NCBI RefSeq assembly: GCF_023100945.1
Contig: NZ_CP064689.1
Span: forward strand, 9,220,001-9,284,000
From: Bradyrhizobium sp. 200
Lineage (GTDB): Bacteria; Pseudomonadota; Alphaproteobacteria; Rhizobiales; Xanthobacteraceae
Reading direction: 5' to 3'
DNA: 64,000 nucleotides
Part shown: positions 54,106 to 63,587 of the stretch, piece after piece
Layout: the number at the start of each line of letters is the position of its first letter
Numbering within the stretch: the first letter of the stretch is position 1
Notes under the pieces: generated by a model
What the model was told of the DNA's origin: nothing
The model's database searches: none
Seen by the model: only the letters and a program-made list of their open reading frames with translations
Position numbers and translations under genes: made by a program

Positions 54106-54777
54106 GTGGGACAGGATATCAAACTGGCGGCTTCGGACGGCTTCAAACTCGGCGGCTATCGCGCCGATCCCACGGGCAAGCCGAAGGCGGCCATCGTGGT
54201 GATCCAGGAGATTTTTGGCGTCAATCACCACATCCGCTCGGTATGCGATCGGCTGGCGGCCGAGGGCTATGTCGCGATTGCGCCATCGATCTTCGACCGC
54301 ATCGAGCCGGACTTCCAGTGCGGCTATTCGCCTGACGAGATTGCGAACGCGCGAAAGTTCATCGCCAATCCGGATTGGGCCGCGATGCTGCGCGATACCC
54401 AGGCCGCGATCGATGCCGTGAAGGATGTCGGACCGGTCGGCATCATCGGCTTCTGCCTCGGCGGCAGCATCGCCTATGCGGCGGCGACCAAGCTCTCCGG
54501 CCTGTCGGCTGCGGTCGGCTATTACGGCGGCGCCGTCGTCCGCTTTGCCGACGACAAGCCGCAAGTGCCGACGCAACTGCATTTCGGCGAAAAGGATGCG
54601 GGCATTCCGCTGACCGATGTCGAGACCATCAAGGCCAAGCGGCCCGATGTCGAAGTCCACATCTATCCCGGCGCGCAGCACGGCTTTCACTGCGACGAAC
54701 GCGCAAGCTACGACAAGACCAGCGCCGACATCGCCTGGCCGCGCAGCCTGGCGTTTTTCGGGGAGCACTTGAAATAG
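54106..54777 (+). CDS. Dienelactone hydrolase family protein
   Basis: A 223-residue enzyme from GTG 54106. The family marks are QEIFGVNHHIRSVCDRLAAEG with the conserved Glu36, the nucleophile Cys117 in GFCLGGS, and the base His in YPGAQHGFHCDER. Dienelactone hydrolases open the lactone ring in chloroaromatic breakdown; many members act on other esters. It follows the hydrolase/secreted-protein pair by 61 bp, which suggests a common catabolic role. Confidence 0.92.
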   Translation: MGQDIKLAASDGFKLGGYRADPTGKPKAAIVVIQEIFGVNHHIRSVCDRLAAEGYVAIAPSIFDRIEPDFQCGYSPDEIANARKFIANPDWAAMLRDTQAAIDAVKDVGPVGIIGFCLGGSIAYAAATKLSGLSAAVGYYGGAVVRFADDKPQVPTQLHFGEKDAGIPLTDVETIKAKRPDVEVHIYPGAQHGFHCDERASYDKTSADIAWPRSLAFFGEHLK

Positions 54778-54782
54778 CACTC

Positions 54783-54867
54783 GTCATGCGCGGGCTTGAC
54801 CCGCGCATCCATCAAACAAGAAGAGTCTTCGAGGAAGATGGATTGCCGGGTCAAGCCCGGCAATGAC
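54783..54867. repeat. Imperfect 31-bp inverted repeat after the dienelactone hydrolase gene
   Basis: The arms at 54783-54813 and 54837-54867 pair along most of their length. Each contains an inner palindrome (CGGGCTTGACCCGCG in one arm, CCGGGTCAAGCCCGG in the other). It probably also works as transcription barrier between the convergent genes. Confidence 0.8.
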
Positions 54868-54905
54868 TATCTCTGTATCGGGGACTCGCCGAAGAGTCTC
54901 CCGCC

Positions 54906-55910
54906 TCACTCGCCCTTGACGCCGGTGGCCTTCACGACATCGGCCCATCGTTCGTAATCGCGGCGCAGAGCCTTCTCGAACGTTTCCGCCGATCCGCCCA
55001 CTGGCACGAGGCTGAGCGTCTCGATCCCGGCGACGCCCTCGGGCGAGGCGATGATGCGGGCCAGTTCCTCGGAAAGCTTGGCCACGATCTCCTTGGGCGT
55101 CGCGGCGGGCACGAACACGCCGAGCCAGCCTTCGATTTCAAAGCCGGGGTAACCGAGTTCGGCCATCGTCGGCACGTCGGGCAATGCCTTCCTGCGATTT
55201 TCCCCGCCAACCGCCAACGGCCTGAGCTTGCCCGCCTTGATTTGCGCGCTGGCCGTGGTCAGGTCCTGGAACGCCGAGGTAATCGTGTTAGCGAGCAAGT
55301 CGTTCGTGAGAGGCGCCGAGCCGCGATAGGGGACATGGGTCATGTCGATATTGGCGGTCTTCTTGAGCAATTCGCCGTAGAGGTGGGACGTCGTCGCATT
55401 GCCGAAGGTACCGTAAGGCTTGCCGGGATTTGCCTTGGCATAATCGACCAGTTCCTTGACGGACTTGATCGGCTGCTGCTCGGGGACCACCAGAACGATG
55501 GTCGACAGCGAGATCTGGGTGACCGGCGCGAGATCCTTGAAGACATCGTAGGGCAGCTTCGCAACGAGGCTCGGCGCCTGAATGATCTGGGTAATAGCGA
55601 TCAGCACGGTGTAGCCGTCGGGCTGCGCCTTGGCCACGAAGTCGTTGCCGACCACGCCGCCACCGCCCGACTTGTTCTCCACGAGGACGGTCTGCCTCCA
55701 CGATTCCGATAATTTGTTGGCGAGCAAACGGGCCAGCACGTCGGTGGCTCCGCCCGCCGGATAGGGCACGACGAAGGTGATGCGCCGGCTCGGATAGGAA
55801 TCCGCCGATGCCTGGTTCGAAGAGGCACACAAGGCCGTCACGGCGATGGAAGCGAGCAGCGCGGCCGCGGTCGCCGCGCGCGCCATGCGGACCGGCAAAC
55901 GATATTTCAT
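54906..55910 (-). CDS. Bug/TctC-type tripartite tricarboxylate transporter binding protein
   Basis: A 334-residue periplasmic protein. ATG 55910 is favoured because GGAG lies 8 bases before it; an ATG at 55916 would leave only one base between site and start. After the signal region, ITFVVPYPAGGATDVLARLL, VENKSGGGGVVGNDFVAKAQ and THVPYRGSAPLTNDLL are the Bug landmarks. It is a paralogue of the protein at 45022. Ligand unknown. Confidence 0.92.
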   Translation of the reverse strand: MKYRLPVRMARAATAAALLASIAVTALCASSNQASADSYPSRRITFVVPYPAGGATDVLARLLANKLSESWRQTVLVENKSGGGGVVGNDFVAKAQPDGYTVLIAITQIIQAPSLVAKLPYDVFKDLAPVTQISLSTIVLVVPEQQPIKSVKELVDYAKANPGKPYGTFGNATTSHLYGELLKKTANIDMTHVPYRGSAPLTNDLLANTITSAFQDLTTASAQIKAGKLRPLAVGGENRRKALPDVPTMAELGYPGFEIEGWLGVFVPAATPKEIVAKLSEELARIIASPEGVAGIETLSLVPVGGSAETFEKALRRDYERWADVVKATGVKGE

Positions 55911-56259
55911 GGTCATACTCCGGATTGCAGGCACTCAACCGACAAACCGGCGCGCCTAGATCTGACGACGTTCTTCTACATCGCTGCAGTGCAACTTGGA
56001 ATAAGGTTTCGAACGCGATCAGCGCATAGCGCTAATTTATCGCAACCAAAGCGGTTCGCTACCGATGCACGGCGTCAACAAGACTTCCGGACACGTGCGA
56101 AGCCGCATGTTCGCCACTGCAAGTTAAATGCGGAACGCAGACTCCGCCGACGCGAAACGGATGATGAATTTTCTTGGTCAAATGCGAGGCATTTGCCTGA
56201 CACAGATGCTCAGGAAAGGGGCCGGTTCAAATGATGGTTCGATGAAAAGGCGTCACGCC

Positions 56260-57024
56260 CTAGAACCAGCGCTCGCTGACGAGCACGGTGTCACCGGGAC
56301 TGATCGGGCTGCCGGGCGGAACGACGAAGCGCGCCGTTCCCGAGGCATCGGTGTGGGTAACCGTGACGCTGTCGCGGCGGGCGCGCGGCGAAAAGCCGCC
56401 GGCGATCGCCACCGCGCTCTCGACCGTCATGTTGGGGACATACGGATATTGCCCGGGTGCCGCGACCTCGCCGAGAATGAAGAACGGCCGATACGCTTCG
56501 ATCTCCACCGCGACCGACGGGTCCCTGATGAAGCCGGCGCGCAGTTTCGCCGATATCGCCGCCGCCAGTCCCGCCGTGCTGCGGCCGCGCGCCGGCACCG
56601 AGCCGATCAGCGGCATCGTGATCGAACCGCCGGCGTCGATCGCGTAGGTGTTGGTCAGACCTTCCTGGCCATAGACGACCACGCGCAGCTTGTCGCCGGC
56701 ATCGAGATGATAGGCCGCGTCGTGTCGCACCGGCGCGGGTTCGACATAGGCCACGGGTGCGGCAACGATAGCGGGTGGAGGTGCTGCGTGTGGCGCCGAG
56801 GCGAAGGCCGCGCGAAGCGCGCCGATGGCGCCGCCGCTGGAAGAAGCGACCGCCGCCGCTTGCGGCGGCGGTCTGCCGGTTTGGCCATAGGCCATTGAAT
56901 CGAGATCGCCTTGCGGCGCGACCGCAACCGGGCCGGTCGTGCGCATGCAGCCCGACAGAGCGAGCGCGGTGATGATCGCAGTGATCGGTATTCGAAACGC
57001 GCGCGCAACCCGCACCGGAGCCAT
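56260..57024 (-). CDS. Polysaccharide export lipoprotein, Wza/GumB-like
   Basis: A 254-residue outer-membrane lipoprotein. The lipobox ALSGCM follows a hydrophobic signal segment, with the acylated Cys at about residue 26. A low-complexity Ala/Pro region precedes the poly-export domain (YHLDAGDKLRVVVYGQEGLT, NTYAIDAGGSITMPLIGSVP) and the SLBB-type unit (FFILGEVAAPGQYPYVPNMT, then VESAVAIAGGFSP). Wza forms the exit channel for capsule or exopolysaccharide. No synthesis genes adjoin it here. Confidence 0.9.
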   Translation of the reverse strand: MAPVRVARAFRIPITAIITALALSGCMRTTGPVAVAPQGDLDSMAYGQTGRPPPQAAAVASSSGGAIGALRAAFASAPHAAPPPAIVAAPVAYVEPAPVRHDAAYHLDAGDKLRVVVYGQEGLTNTYAIDAGGSITMPLIGSVPARGRSTAGLAAAISAKLRAGFIRDPSVAVEIEAYRPFFILGEVAAPGQYPYVPNMTVESAVAIAGGFSPRARRDSVTVTHTDASGTARFVVPPGSPISPGDTVLVSERWF

Positions 57025-57104
57025 CCCTCAAAGCGAGACAGCTAAAGTCTTGCACCGGGTATGGTTAACAAAGGGTTTGGTGACATAACCCAAGGCGAGA
57101 CTAT

Positions 57105-57165
57105 CCGTCATTGCGAGCAGTCATCAGGCGCGCATTCGCGCGGGCCCGTTGGCTCGCAATGACGG
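57105..57165. repeat. Palindromic repeat of the CGTCATTGCGAG family before msrA
   Basis: CCGTCATTGCGAG at 57105-57117 and CTCGCAATGACGG at 57153-57165 are exact inverted copies. The loop contains GGCGCGCATTCGCGCG, nearly identical to the loop of the repeat at 48392, which shows that the two are copies of one element. Confidence 0.82.
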
Positions 57166-57166
57166 C

Positions 57167-57826
57167 TCAGGCGGCACTCACGCCGACGCCGATCGGGCAC
57201 GACACGCCGGTGCCGCCCAATCCGCAATAGCCTGCCGGATTCTTGGCGAGATATTGCTGATGATAATCCTCGGCGAAATAGAATTCGCCCGATGGCGCGA
57301 TCTCGGTGGTGATGGCGCCGAGACCCTTCGCCGCCAGCGCCTTCTGGTAGGTTGCCTTCGACGCATCGGCGGCTTGGCGCTGCGCATCGCCGAACGTGTA
57401 GATCGCCGAGCGATATTGGGTGCCGACATCGTTGCCCTGGCGCATGCCCTGCGTCGGGTTGTGATTTTCCCAGAACGTTTTCAGGAGTTGCTCGTAGGAG
57501 ACCTTCTTCGGATCGAACACGACCAGCACCACTTCGGTATGACCGGTGCGGCCGGAGCAGACCTCTTCATAGGTCGGATTGGGCGTATGTCCGCCGGCAT
57601 AGCCAACGGCGGTCGCATAGATGCCGTCACCGAGCTCCCAGAACTTGCGCTCTGCGCCCCAGAAACAGCCGAGGCCAAACACCGCCTGCTCGAGGCCGGC
57701 CGGATAAGGCGGCTGCAGCTTGCGGCCGTTGACGAAATGCGTGGTGGCGGTCGGTATCGGGCTGGCACGGCCCGGCAGCGCTTCGGCTGCGCTTGGCAGC
57801 GCGGTGGTCTTGCGCATGAACAACAT
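57167..57826 (-). CDS. msrA: Peptide-methionine (S)-S-oxide reductase
   Basis: A 219-residue enzyme that repairs oxidised methionine. The catalytic Cys54 is in [30 protein letters not shown] and [11 protein letters not shown] are strong MsrA marks. Resolving cysteines are near the C-terminus ([14 protein letters not shown]). Length fits the longer MsrA type. No MsrB is adjacent. Confidence 0.96.
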   Translation of the reverse strand: MLFMRKTTALPSAAEALPGRASPIPTATTHFVNGRKLQPPYPAGLEQAVFGLGCFWGAERKFWELGDGIYATAVGYAGGHTPNPTYEEVCSGRTGHTEVVLVVFDPKKVSYEQLLKTFWENHNPTQGMRQGNDVGTQYRSAIYTFGDAQRQAADASKATYQKALAAKGLGAITTEIAPSGEFYFAEDYHQQYLAKNPAGYCGLGGTGVSCPIGVGVSAA

Positions 57827-57961
57827 GGAGTACCTCCAGGCGGGACATCGGCTGACGCGACAACGGCGTGGGCCGGTTGGACTTCTATATCTATATATGT
57901 CTTTACGCCGGATGCCGCAGCCCTGTTACGAAGGCCCCGGGGGCGCGGGAGCCGGCCCCGG

Positions 57962-58279
57962 TCAGTCCCGCGAATAGCCGATCAGCGGCTTGCGGGGCCG
58001 GAACAGGATCATGAGCAGAATGCCGACCACGCCCAGCACGGCGAAAACCGGCTGATCCAGCAGGACCTTGATCACGCTGTTCCAGAGCCAGGGCGCGGTA
58101 CCCTCGACCCAGGTGCGGAACGCAAGCTGGCTGGACTGGTGGATGTCGTTCCAGAACTGGCCAAACCGGGTGAACCGCAGGGTCTGGTCGGCGACGAAGC
58201 GCGCGCCGTCATAGACCATAAAGATGAATCCGCCGGCGAGGAGCAGCAGGCCGATTAGCCGGAAAAAACCGCGGATCAT
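57962..58279 (-). CDS. Conserved two-helix membrane protein
   Basis: A 105-residue protein with a first helix (LIGLLLLAGGFIFMVYDGA), an amphipathic middle part (RFTRFGQFWNDIHQSSQLAF) and a second helix (FAVLGVVGILLMILF) followed by a basic RPRKP end. No known domain. It lies upstream of rpsT on the other strand. Confidence 0.75.
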   Translation of the reverse strand: MIRGFFRLIGLLLLAGGFIFMVYDGARFVADQTLRFTRFGQFWNDIHQSSQLAFRTWVEGTAPWLWNSVIKVLLDQPVFAVLGVVGILLMILFRPRKPLIGYSRD

Positions 58280-58656
58280 GCGTCACCTTAATATCTGTCG
58301 CCCCAAAAGGCCGTCAGCCAATTACCGGGGGTACCCCGGAAATTCAACCTCATCAGCACCTTACGCGCCAATTTCGTCCCCCTTCCCCGCCTTTCGGGGA
58401 GGGCGGAAAGCGTTGACGGTGCAGGGCTCGCCCTCTATAAGACCCTCAATGGCGGCGGGCGCAATCCCGCCGCCGCTGTTCTTTGCGCAGCGCCGCTTTC
58501 GGGAGCATTTTGGCTTCCGTCCATGGCGCCCTCAAGAACGGCTTAGGTTAAGAACACCCTGGAAAACACAACCAGCGTCGATCACGCAATTTGAACGGCC
58601 GGCGCGCTCAAGGGCCGACCACCCGAGCGATGACAGCCGAAGGATAGTTGAGAAAC

Positions 58657-58923
58657 ATGGCCAATACCTCTTCCGCCAAAAAGGCGACCCGCAAGATTGC
58701 CCGCCGCACCATCATCAACAAGTCGCGCCGCACGCAGATGCGTGGCGCGGTTCGCACCGTCGAGGAAGCGATCAAGAGCGGCGACCGCAATGCCGCGATC
58801 GAAGCGATGAAGCGCGCGGAACCAGAACTGATGCAGGCCGCGCAGCGCAACATCATTCACAGGAACAATGCGAACCGGAAGGTGTCGCGCCTGACGCATG
58901 CGATCGCCAAGCTGGCGAAGTGA
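58657..58923 (+). CDS. rpsT: 30S ribosomal protein S20
   Basis: An 88-residue, strongly basic, all-helical protein. [40 protein letters not shown] and [20 protein letters not shown] are diagnostic of S20, which binds 16S rRNA early in small-subunit assembly. ATG 58657 is chosen over one 9 bases upstream because family members start MANTxSAKK. The gene is followed by a terminator and lies upstream of dnaA, as in Bradyrhizobium and Rhodopseudomonas. Confidence 0.97.
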   Translation: MANTSSAKKATRKIARRTIINKSRRTQMRGAVRTVEEAIKSGDRNAAIEAMKRAEPELMQAAQRNIIHRNNANRKVSRLTHAIAKLAK

Positions 58924-58947
58924 GCTGACAGAAATCGATATTCGTCA

Positions 58948-58976
58948 AAGCCCGGCTTCGCCGGGCTTTTTCTTTT
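58948..58976 (+). terminator. Rho-independent terminator of rpsT
   Basis: The arms AAGCCCGG and CCGGGCTT around a CTTCG loop are followed by TTTCTTTT. Confidence 0.9.
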
Positions 58977-58977
58977 C

Positions 58978-60249
58978 TGTTCCGCCGGAGCATGCGAGCG
59001 CGAACCCGAAAATCCATTTCACCGGGCACGTGCATCCTGTTGCATTCCGGGCTCACATGCCGAAAGGTTGCCCTCGATCGACTGTGACAATTCAATTGTC
59101 CCGTTGCTGAACACCGGCTTACGTGTCACATTTCTAGCGCCCGTAGTTTTACGAGGTGCAATTTATTGCACCAGCGTTGTCATGCGCATTTGCGGAGAAG
59201 CGCGATCACAACGGTCGACCAATTCGACATCCGTTTCTTGCGCTCGCATCTTTGCCGCACAGAGTTACCCTGAAAAACAATTCCGAAAAACTTCGTCTCG
59301 CTAATCACTTATCCACATAGCGAGAGCAACCGTTTTGAAAATTGGCCCCGGTAACCACGATTGTAACGGTTTCTTAAAAAATTTTGCGAGTGCGGCGAAA
59401 ATTGTCACGCTTGCCGGCGTCGCGCGATTCTGCGCGCTGATTCAAAAACTTGGTGTGGAGTATCGCAATTGCAGCGTTGCAACACCGCCGAAGAGTCCGG
59501 CGACGACGTCGAATCACGGATTGTCAGAAATCGCGCTTGGTGTATTTGTTACTCGTTCGCGACGTTCAAGGCTCTCCTGACCAGCGCGGTATGAGACCCA
59601 AGAGCGGACGTGCAAATCGGCGGCGGTGTGCGCGTTAGCGACGCTTTCCAAGCGAAGCTGAGTTGGTAACTCATAGCAATATGAGAGCGGCTGTTCTGTG
59701 TCTAAATTTCCCGGCGTGGCGCTCACATTCAGCGCGCTCCGGATAAGGGGAATGAGATGCTTGCCGACGATGCAGCGATTGGGAACGCGAAGGTCGTGAA
59801 CGTGTTGAAGACGACAGACTGAAGGTACGCGGCGGCGCAGCGGTCGAGCAAGCGGATGTTCGGAAGCGGCAGACTGGCTTTGAAAACACTGGTGATGTGA
59901 TTGCTCGCCGCGCGTTCTCGCGGCGAGAGGGGGAGGTACTATGCTTTACGGAATCAACGCGACATTCGGCACGCTCATTTCCATTGAGACTGCTTCTGAA
60001 TCCCTGAACACCGTTCCCAGCCGTCCCCCCACGCGAGCTCCGGGTAGACCGTCGAGTACGCGCTGACCTCGCGGTAGCCTCTCACCCCATCCGACCTCTG
60101 ATCTGTGCAACGGCGGTTCCGCCGAACGCTGGATCTGTGTCTGGTGGCTGAAGCGCCGCGCCGAGGTCACGTCTGGCAGGAAACCTGCAGGGCAGCCCGC
60201 CAGCCGATTTCGCAAACACCATTTACTCATTCAGAAAAGTTCTCAGGCA
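58978..60249. other. Long non-coding region upstream of dnaA; candidate replication-origin area
   Basis: About 1.27 kb without a convincing gene. It is less GC-rich than its surroundings, with a T/A-rich run (TTTCTTAAAAAATTTTGCG) near 59370. It holds one perfect DnaA box at 59309-59317. The dnaA promoter must lie here too. Only one consensus box was seen by eye, so origin function is a possibility, not a conclusion. Confidence 0.5.
59309..59317 (+). promoter_or_regulatory. DnaA box
   Basis: TTATCCACA, an exact match to the consensus binding site of DnaA, lies 933 bp upstream of dnaA. It could serve autoregulation or initiation. Confidence 0.7.
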
Positions 60250-61680
60250 ATGACAAATACGGAACAGGATCGTTGGTCGCGCGTGAAGGGGCGGTTGCGG
60301 ACGAGCGTTGGCGAAGACGTCTACACGAGCTGGTTTGCGCGCATGGACCTGGAAGCCGTGCAGGACGAAAGCGTGCATCTGTCGGTGCCGACCCGGTTCC
60401 TCAAGAGCTGGATCCAGGCGCATTACGCCGACCGCGTCCTGACCTGCTGGCAGGCCGAGATGCCGGAAGTGCATCGCATCGACCTCACCGTGCGCACGGC
60501 GATGCGCAGCGCAGCGTCCGCCAAGGAAGCCACCGCACCGGTCGATCAGCGCCGCATCGAGCAGGTCAATGGCCGGCACGCGCCTGAACTGCGCGCGACC
60601 GCGACGGCGCCGGTATCCGCCAGCCATGATGCGCTCGGCGGTTCGCCGCTTGACCCGCGCCTCACCTTTGCGAGCTTCGTGATCGGCCGCTCCAACACGC
60701 TGGCGCATGCGGCGGCACGTCAGGTCGCCGAAGGGCGCCGCGGCGATCCCGTGATGTTCAACCCACTCTATATTCACGCCGGCGTCGGCCTCGGCAAAAC
60801 CCATCTGCTGCAGGCGGTGACGTGGGCCGGCAATTCGGGCAGCGAGCGCAAGGTGCTGTATCTCACTGCCGAGAAATTCATGTACGGCTTCGTCGCCGCG
60901 CTGAAGACGCAGACAGCGCTGGCCTTCAAGGAAGCGCTGCGCGGCATCGACGTGCTCGTGATCGACGATTTGCAGTTTCTGCAGGGCAAGTCGACCCAAG
61001 CCGAGTTCTGCCACACGCTGAATGCGCTGATCGATGCCGGCCGCCAGGTGGTGATCGCCGCCGACCGCCCGCCGTCCGATCTCGAGAGCCTCGACGATCG
61101 CGTGCGCTCGCGGCTGGCGGGTGGCCTCGTCGTGGAGATGGGTTCGCTCGGCGAAGAACTGCGGCTCGGAATCCTGAAATCGCGCGTGGCGGCTGCGCGT
61201 GCGCATCACGCGAGCTTCGACGTGCCAGAGGCGGTGCTGGACTATCTGGCGCGCACCATCACCCATAACGGCCGCGACCTCGAAGGCGCCATCAACCGCC
61301 TGCTCGCGCACTCCAAGCTCAATGCCCAGCCGGTGACGCTGGAAATGGCCGAGCGCGAGGTGCGCGACCTGATCCGCCCGCAGGAACCGAAGCGGATCAA
61401 GATCGAGGACATCCAGCGGGTGGTTGCCCGGCAGTACAATGTCAGCCGTTCGGACCTGCTGTCGTCGCGGCGGACCGCCAACGTGGTTCGGCCGCGTCAG
61501 GTCGCGATGTATCTGGCGAAGACGCTGACGCTGCGTTCGCTGCCCGAGATCGGCCGTCGGTTCGGCGGACGCGACCACACCACGGTGCTGCACGCCGTGC
61601 GCAAGATCGAGGCACTGGTGGCGCGGGATATCGCGCTGTCCGAGGAGGTCGAGTCGCTGAAGCGGCAATTGCAGGAATAG
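60250..61680 (+). CDS. dnaA: Chromosomal replication initiator protein DnaA
   Basis: A 476-residue AAA+ initiator. Domain I (about 1-85) has [20 protein letters not shown]; a variable linker follows; domain III shows Walker A GVGLGKT (178-184) and Walker B VLVIDD (235-240). The C-terminal DNA-binding domain IV ends with [20 protein letters not shown], where GGRDHTTV reads the DnaA box. It binds ATP and opens the origin. dnaN follows after 250 bp. Confidence 0.98.
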   Translation: MTNTEQDRWSRVKGRLRTSVGEDVYTSWFARMDLEAVQDESVHLSVPTRFLKSWIQAHYADRVLTCWQAEMPEVHRIDLTVRTAMRSAASAKEATAPVDQRRIEQVNGRHAPELRATATAPVSASHDALGGSPLDPRLTFASFVIGRSNTLAHAAARQVAEGRRGDPVMFNPLYIHAGVGLGKTHLLQAVTWAGNSGSERKVLYLTAEKFMYGFVAALKTQTALAFKEALRGIDVLVIDDLQFLQGKSTQAEFCHTLNALIDAGRQVVIAADRPPSDLESLDDRVRSRLAGGLVVEMGSLGEELRLGILKSRVAAARAHHASFDVPEAVLDYLARTITHNGRDLEGAINRLLAHSKLNAQPVTLEMAEREVRDLIRPQEPKRIKIEDIQRVVARQYNVSRSDLLSSRRTANVVRPRQVAMYLAKTLTLRSLPEIGRRFGGRDHTTVLHAVRKIEALVARDIALSEEVESLKRQLQE

Positions 61681-61930
61681 GCCAGACTCCTCCCCAGCCT
61701 CTCCCTCCCCTGGCTCCCAGGGGCGGGAGAATTTTTTTCTGCCGCCATTTTCTGCCGCAAAAGTGGGGAACGGGGGGCTCTCTCCCTTGCACCGGCGGGC
61801 CATCCGCGCCACCTTGCGGTCCCCCCGGGGGTTTGATCAAATCCGATCCTGATCCGGCTTTTCGGGTTTCCAATGCCGCGGCGCTGCCTTTACGGGCCGC
61901 CCGGCTTTTCCATCTCTGGCGGATATTGCA

Positions 61931-63049
61931 ATGAAGGTCACCGTCGAACGCGCGCAACTGCTGAAATCGCTCGGCCACGTCCATCGAGTGGTCGAGCGCC
62001 GCAACACCATCCCGATCCTCGGCAACGTGCTGGTCCGCGCCGAAAACGCCAGGCTGTCGCTGAAGGCGACCGACCTCGACCTGGAGGTGACCGAAACACT
62101 GGCGGCGGAAACCGCGACCGGCGGCTCCACCACCGTGCCGGCGCATATGTTCTACGACATCGTCCGCAAACTGCCCGACGGCGCGCAGATCGTGCTGGAG
62201 GCCGACGGCGACCGTTCGGTGATGGCGATCCGCGCCGGCCGCTCGCGCTTCACGCTGCAGACCCTCCCGGAGAGCGACTTCCCGGACCTTGCCGCCGGCG
62301 ACATGACGCATTCGTTCTCGCTTGGGGCTGCCGACGTCAAGCGCCTGATCGACCGCACGCAGTTTGCGATCTCGACCGAAGAGACCCGCTATTATCTCAA
62401 CGGCATCTACCTGCACACGGCCGGCAGCGCCAAGGCTGCGACGCTGCGCGGGGTGGCGACCGACGGGCATCGGCTGGCGCAGATCGATCTGGCACTGCCC
62501 TCCGGCGCCACCGGCATGCCCGGCGTGATCGTGCCGCGCAAGACGGTGGGCGAGGTGCAGCGGCTGATCGAGGACAATGAGGCCGAAGTCAAAATCGAGC
62601 TGTCGCAGGGCAAGATCCGCTTCACCCTCGGCAACGTCGTGCTGACCTCGAAACTGATCGACGGAACCTTCCCGGATTACGGCCGCGTCATTCCGCAGAA
62701 CAACGACAAGGAGTTGATCGTCGACAAGAAGGATTTTGAGGCCGCGGTCGACCGCGTCTCGACCATTTCCAGCGAGCGCGGCCGCGCCGTGAAGCTCGCA
62801 TTGTCTTCGGGCAAGCTGGTGCTGTCAGTGACCAATCCGGATTCCGGCAGCGCCACCGAAGAACTGGAAGTCGAATACGCCTCCGACGCGCTCGATATCG
62901 GTTTCAACTCGCGCTATCTGCTCGACATCGCCGCGCAGATCGAAGGCGAAGTCGCCGTGCTCCGCCTCGCCGATCCCGGCTCGCCAACGCTGGTGCAGGA
63001 CAAGGACAACAAGGGCGCGCTCTACGTGCTAATGCCGATGCGGGTGTGA
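61931..63049 (+). CDS. dnaN: DNA polymerase III beta sliding clamp
   Basis: A 372-residue clamp subunit with three repeated domains (about 1-120, 130-250, 255-372). The start MKVTVERAQLLKSLGHVHRV, RRNTIPILGNVLVRAENARL and the C-terminal VLMPMRV, which is part of the binding pocket for clamp-binding motifs, are typical. It encircles DNA as a dimer and tethers polymerase. It follows dnaA and precedes recF, as in many bacteria, with an insertion before recF here. Confidence 0.98.
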   Translation: MKVTVERAQLLKSLGHVHRVVERRNTIPILGNVLVRAENARLSLKATDLDLEVTETLAAETATGGSTTVPAHMFYDIVRKLPDGAQIVLEADGDRSVMAIRAGRSRFTLQTLPESDFPDLAAGDMTHSFSLGAADVKRLIDRTQFAISTEETRYYLNGIYLHTAGSAKAATLRGVATDGHRLAQIDLALPSGATGMPGVIVPRKTVGEVQRLIEDNEAEVKIELSQGKIRFTLGNVVLTSKLIDGTFPDYGRVIPQNNDKELIVDKKDFEAAVDRVSTISSERGRAVKLALSSGKLVLSVTNPDSGSATEELEVEYASDALDIGFNSRYLLDIAAQIEGEVAVLRLADPGSPTLVQDKDNKGALYVLMPMRV

Positions 63050-63078
63050 GCACTTCCGGCGACCCACGCACAGGCCGC

Positions 63079-63136
63079 CCCTCTCCCCTTGTGGGAGAGG
63101 GTGGCGCCGAACGCAGTTCGGCGACGGGTGAGGGGT
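63079..63136. repeat. Left 58-bp inverted repeat flanking the DUF559 pseudogene
   Basis: It pairs with 63507-63564 over 58 bp with one mismatch. Within the arm are two shorter palindromes, CCCTCTCCCCTTGTGGGAGA and GGCGCCGAACGCAGTTCGGC, so it is a composite foldback sequence. It begins 29 bp after the dnaN stop. Confidence 0.9.
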
Positions 63137-63503
63137 TCGCGCCGCAAGCACCAAACCATCGTCCGACCGCCAAGCGTATCCGCAACTTCGCCAAGACGAT
63201 GCGCCGCCAGCCAACTGATGCGGAGCTGGCAATGTGGCGATTGCTCCGCGACCGACGGCTCGGACGCTTCAAATTTCGACGGCAAGTCCCCTTCCAAAAC
63301 TTTATTCTCGACTTGTTTGCTTCGAAAAGCGCTTCATCATCGAGATTGACGGCAGCCAACACGCATCATCTGCGCGTGACGAAGCAAGGGATGCAATCTT
63401 GATGGCCGAAGGTTTCAGAATCGACCGTTACTGGAACAACGACGTGTTGCAGCAGCCCAACGCGGTTTTGGAGGACATTTTCGCAAAGCTTGCCGAGCGG
63501 TAA
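63137..63503 (+). pseudogene. DUF559 endonuclease-like gene broken by a frameshift
   Basis: Two frames together encode one DUF559/Vsr-like protein: RPTAKRIRNFAKTMRRQPTD, MWRLLRDRRLGRFKFRRQV and FQNFILDL in the first, then VCFEKRFIIEIDGSQH and RIDRYWNNDVLQQPNAVLED in the second. The switch occurs near 63311-63316, and one extra T there would restore FILDFVCFEKR. The catalytic Glu/Asp of the nuclease-like core (IIEIDGSQH) lies after the break. The gene is enclosed by the 58-bp inverted repeats. The start is not certain. Confidence 0.82.
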
Positions 63504-63506
63504 GAT

Positions 63507-63564
63507 ACCCCTCACCCGTCGCCGAACTTCGTTCGGCGCCACCCTCTCCCACAAGGGGAGAGGG
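63507..63564. repeat. Right 58-bp inverted repeat flanking the DUF559 pseudogene
   Basis: Inverted copy of 63079-63136 with one mismatch (C/T change near the middle of the arm). It ends 23 bp before the recF start, so it may contribute to the recF leader. Confidence 0.9.
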
Positions 63565-63587
63565 AAAGAAAAGACCGACGCTCCCTC

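Noticed and set aside
60223..61812. 529-codon open frame antisense to dnaA
   Set aside because: Complement of a clearly conserved gene; its translation shows no motif and mirrors dnaA codons.
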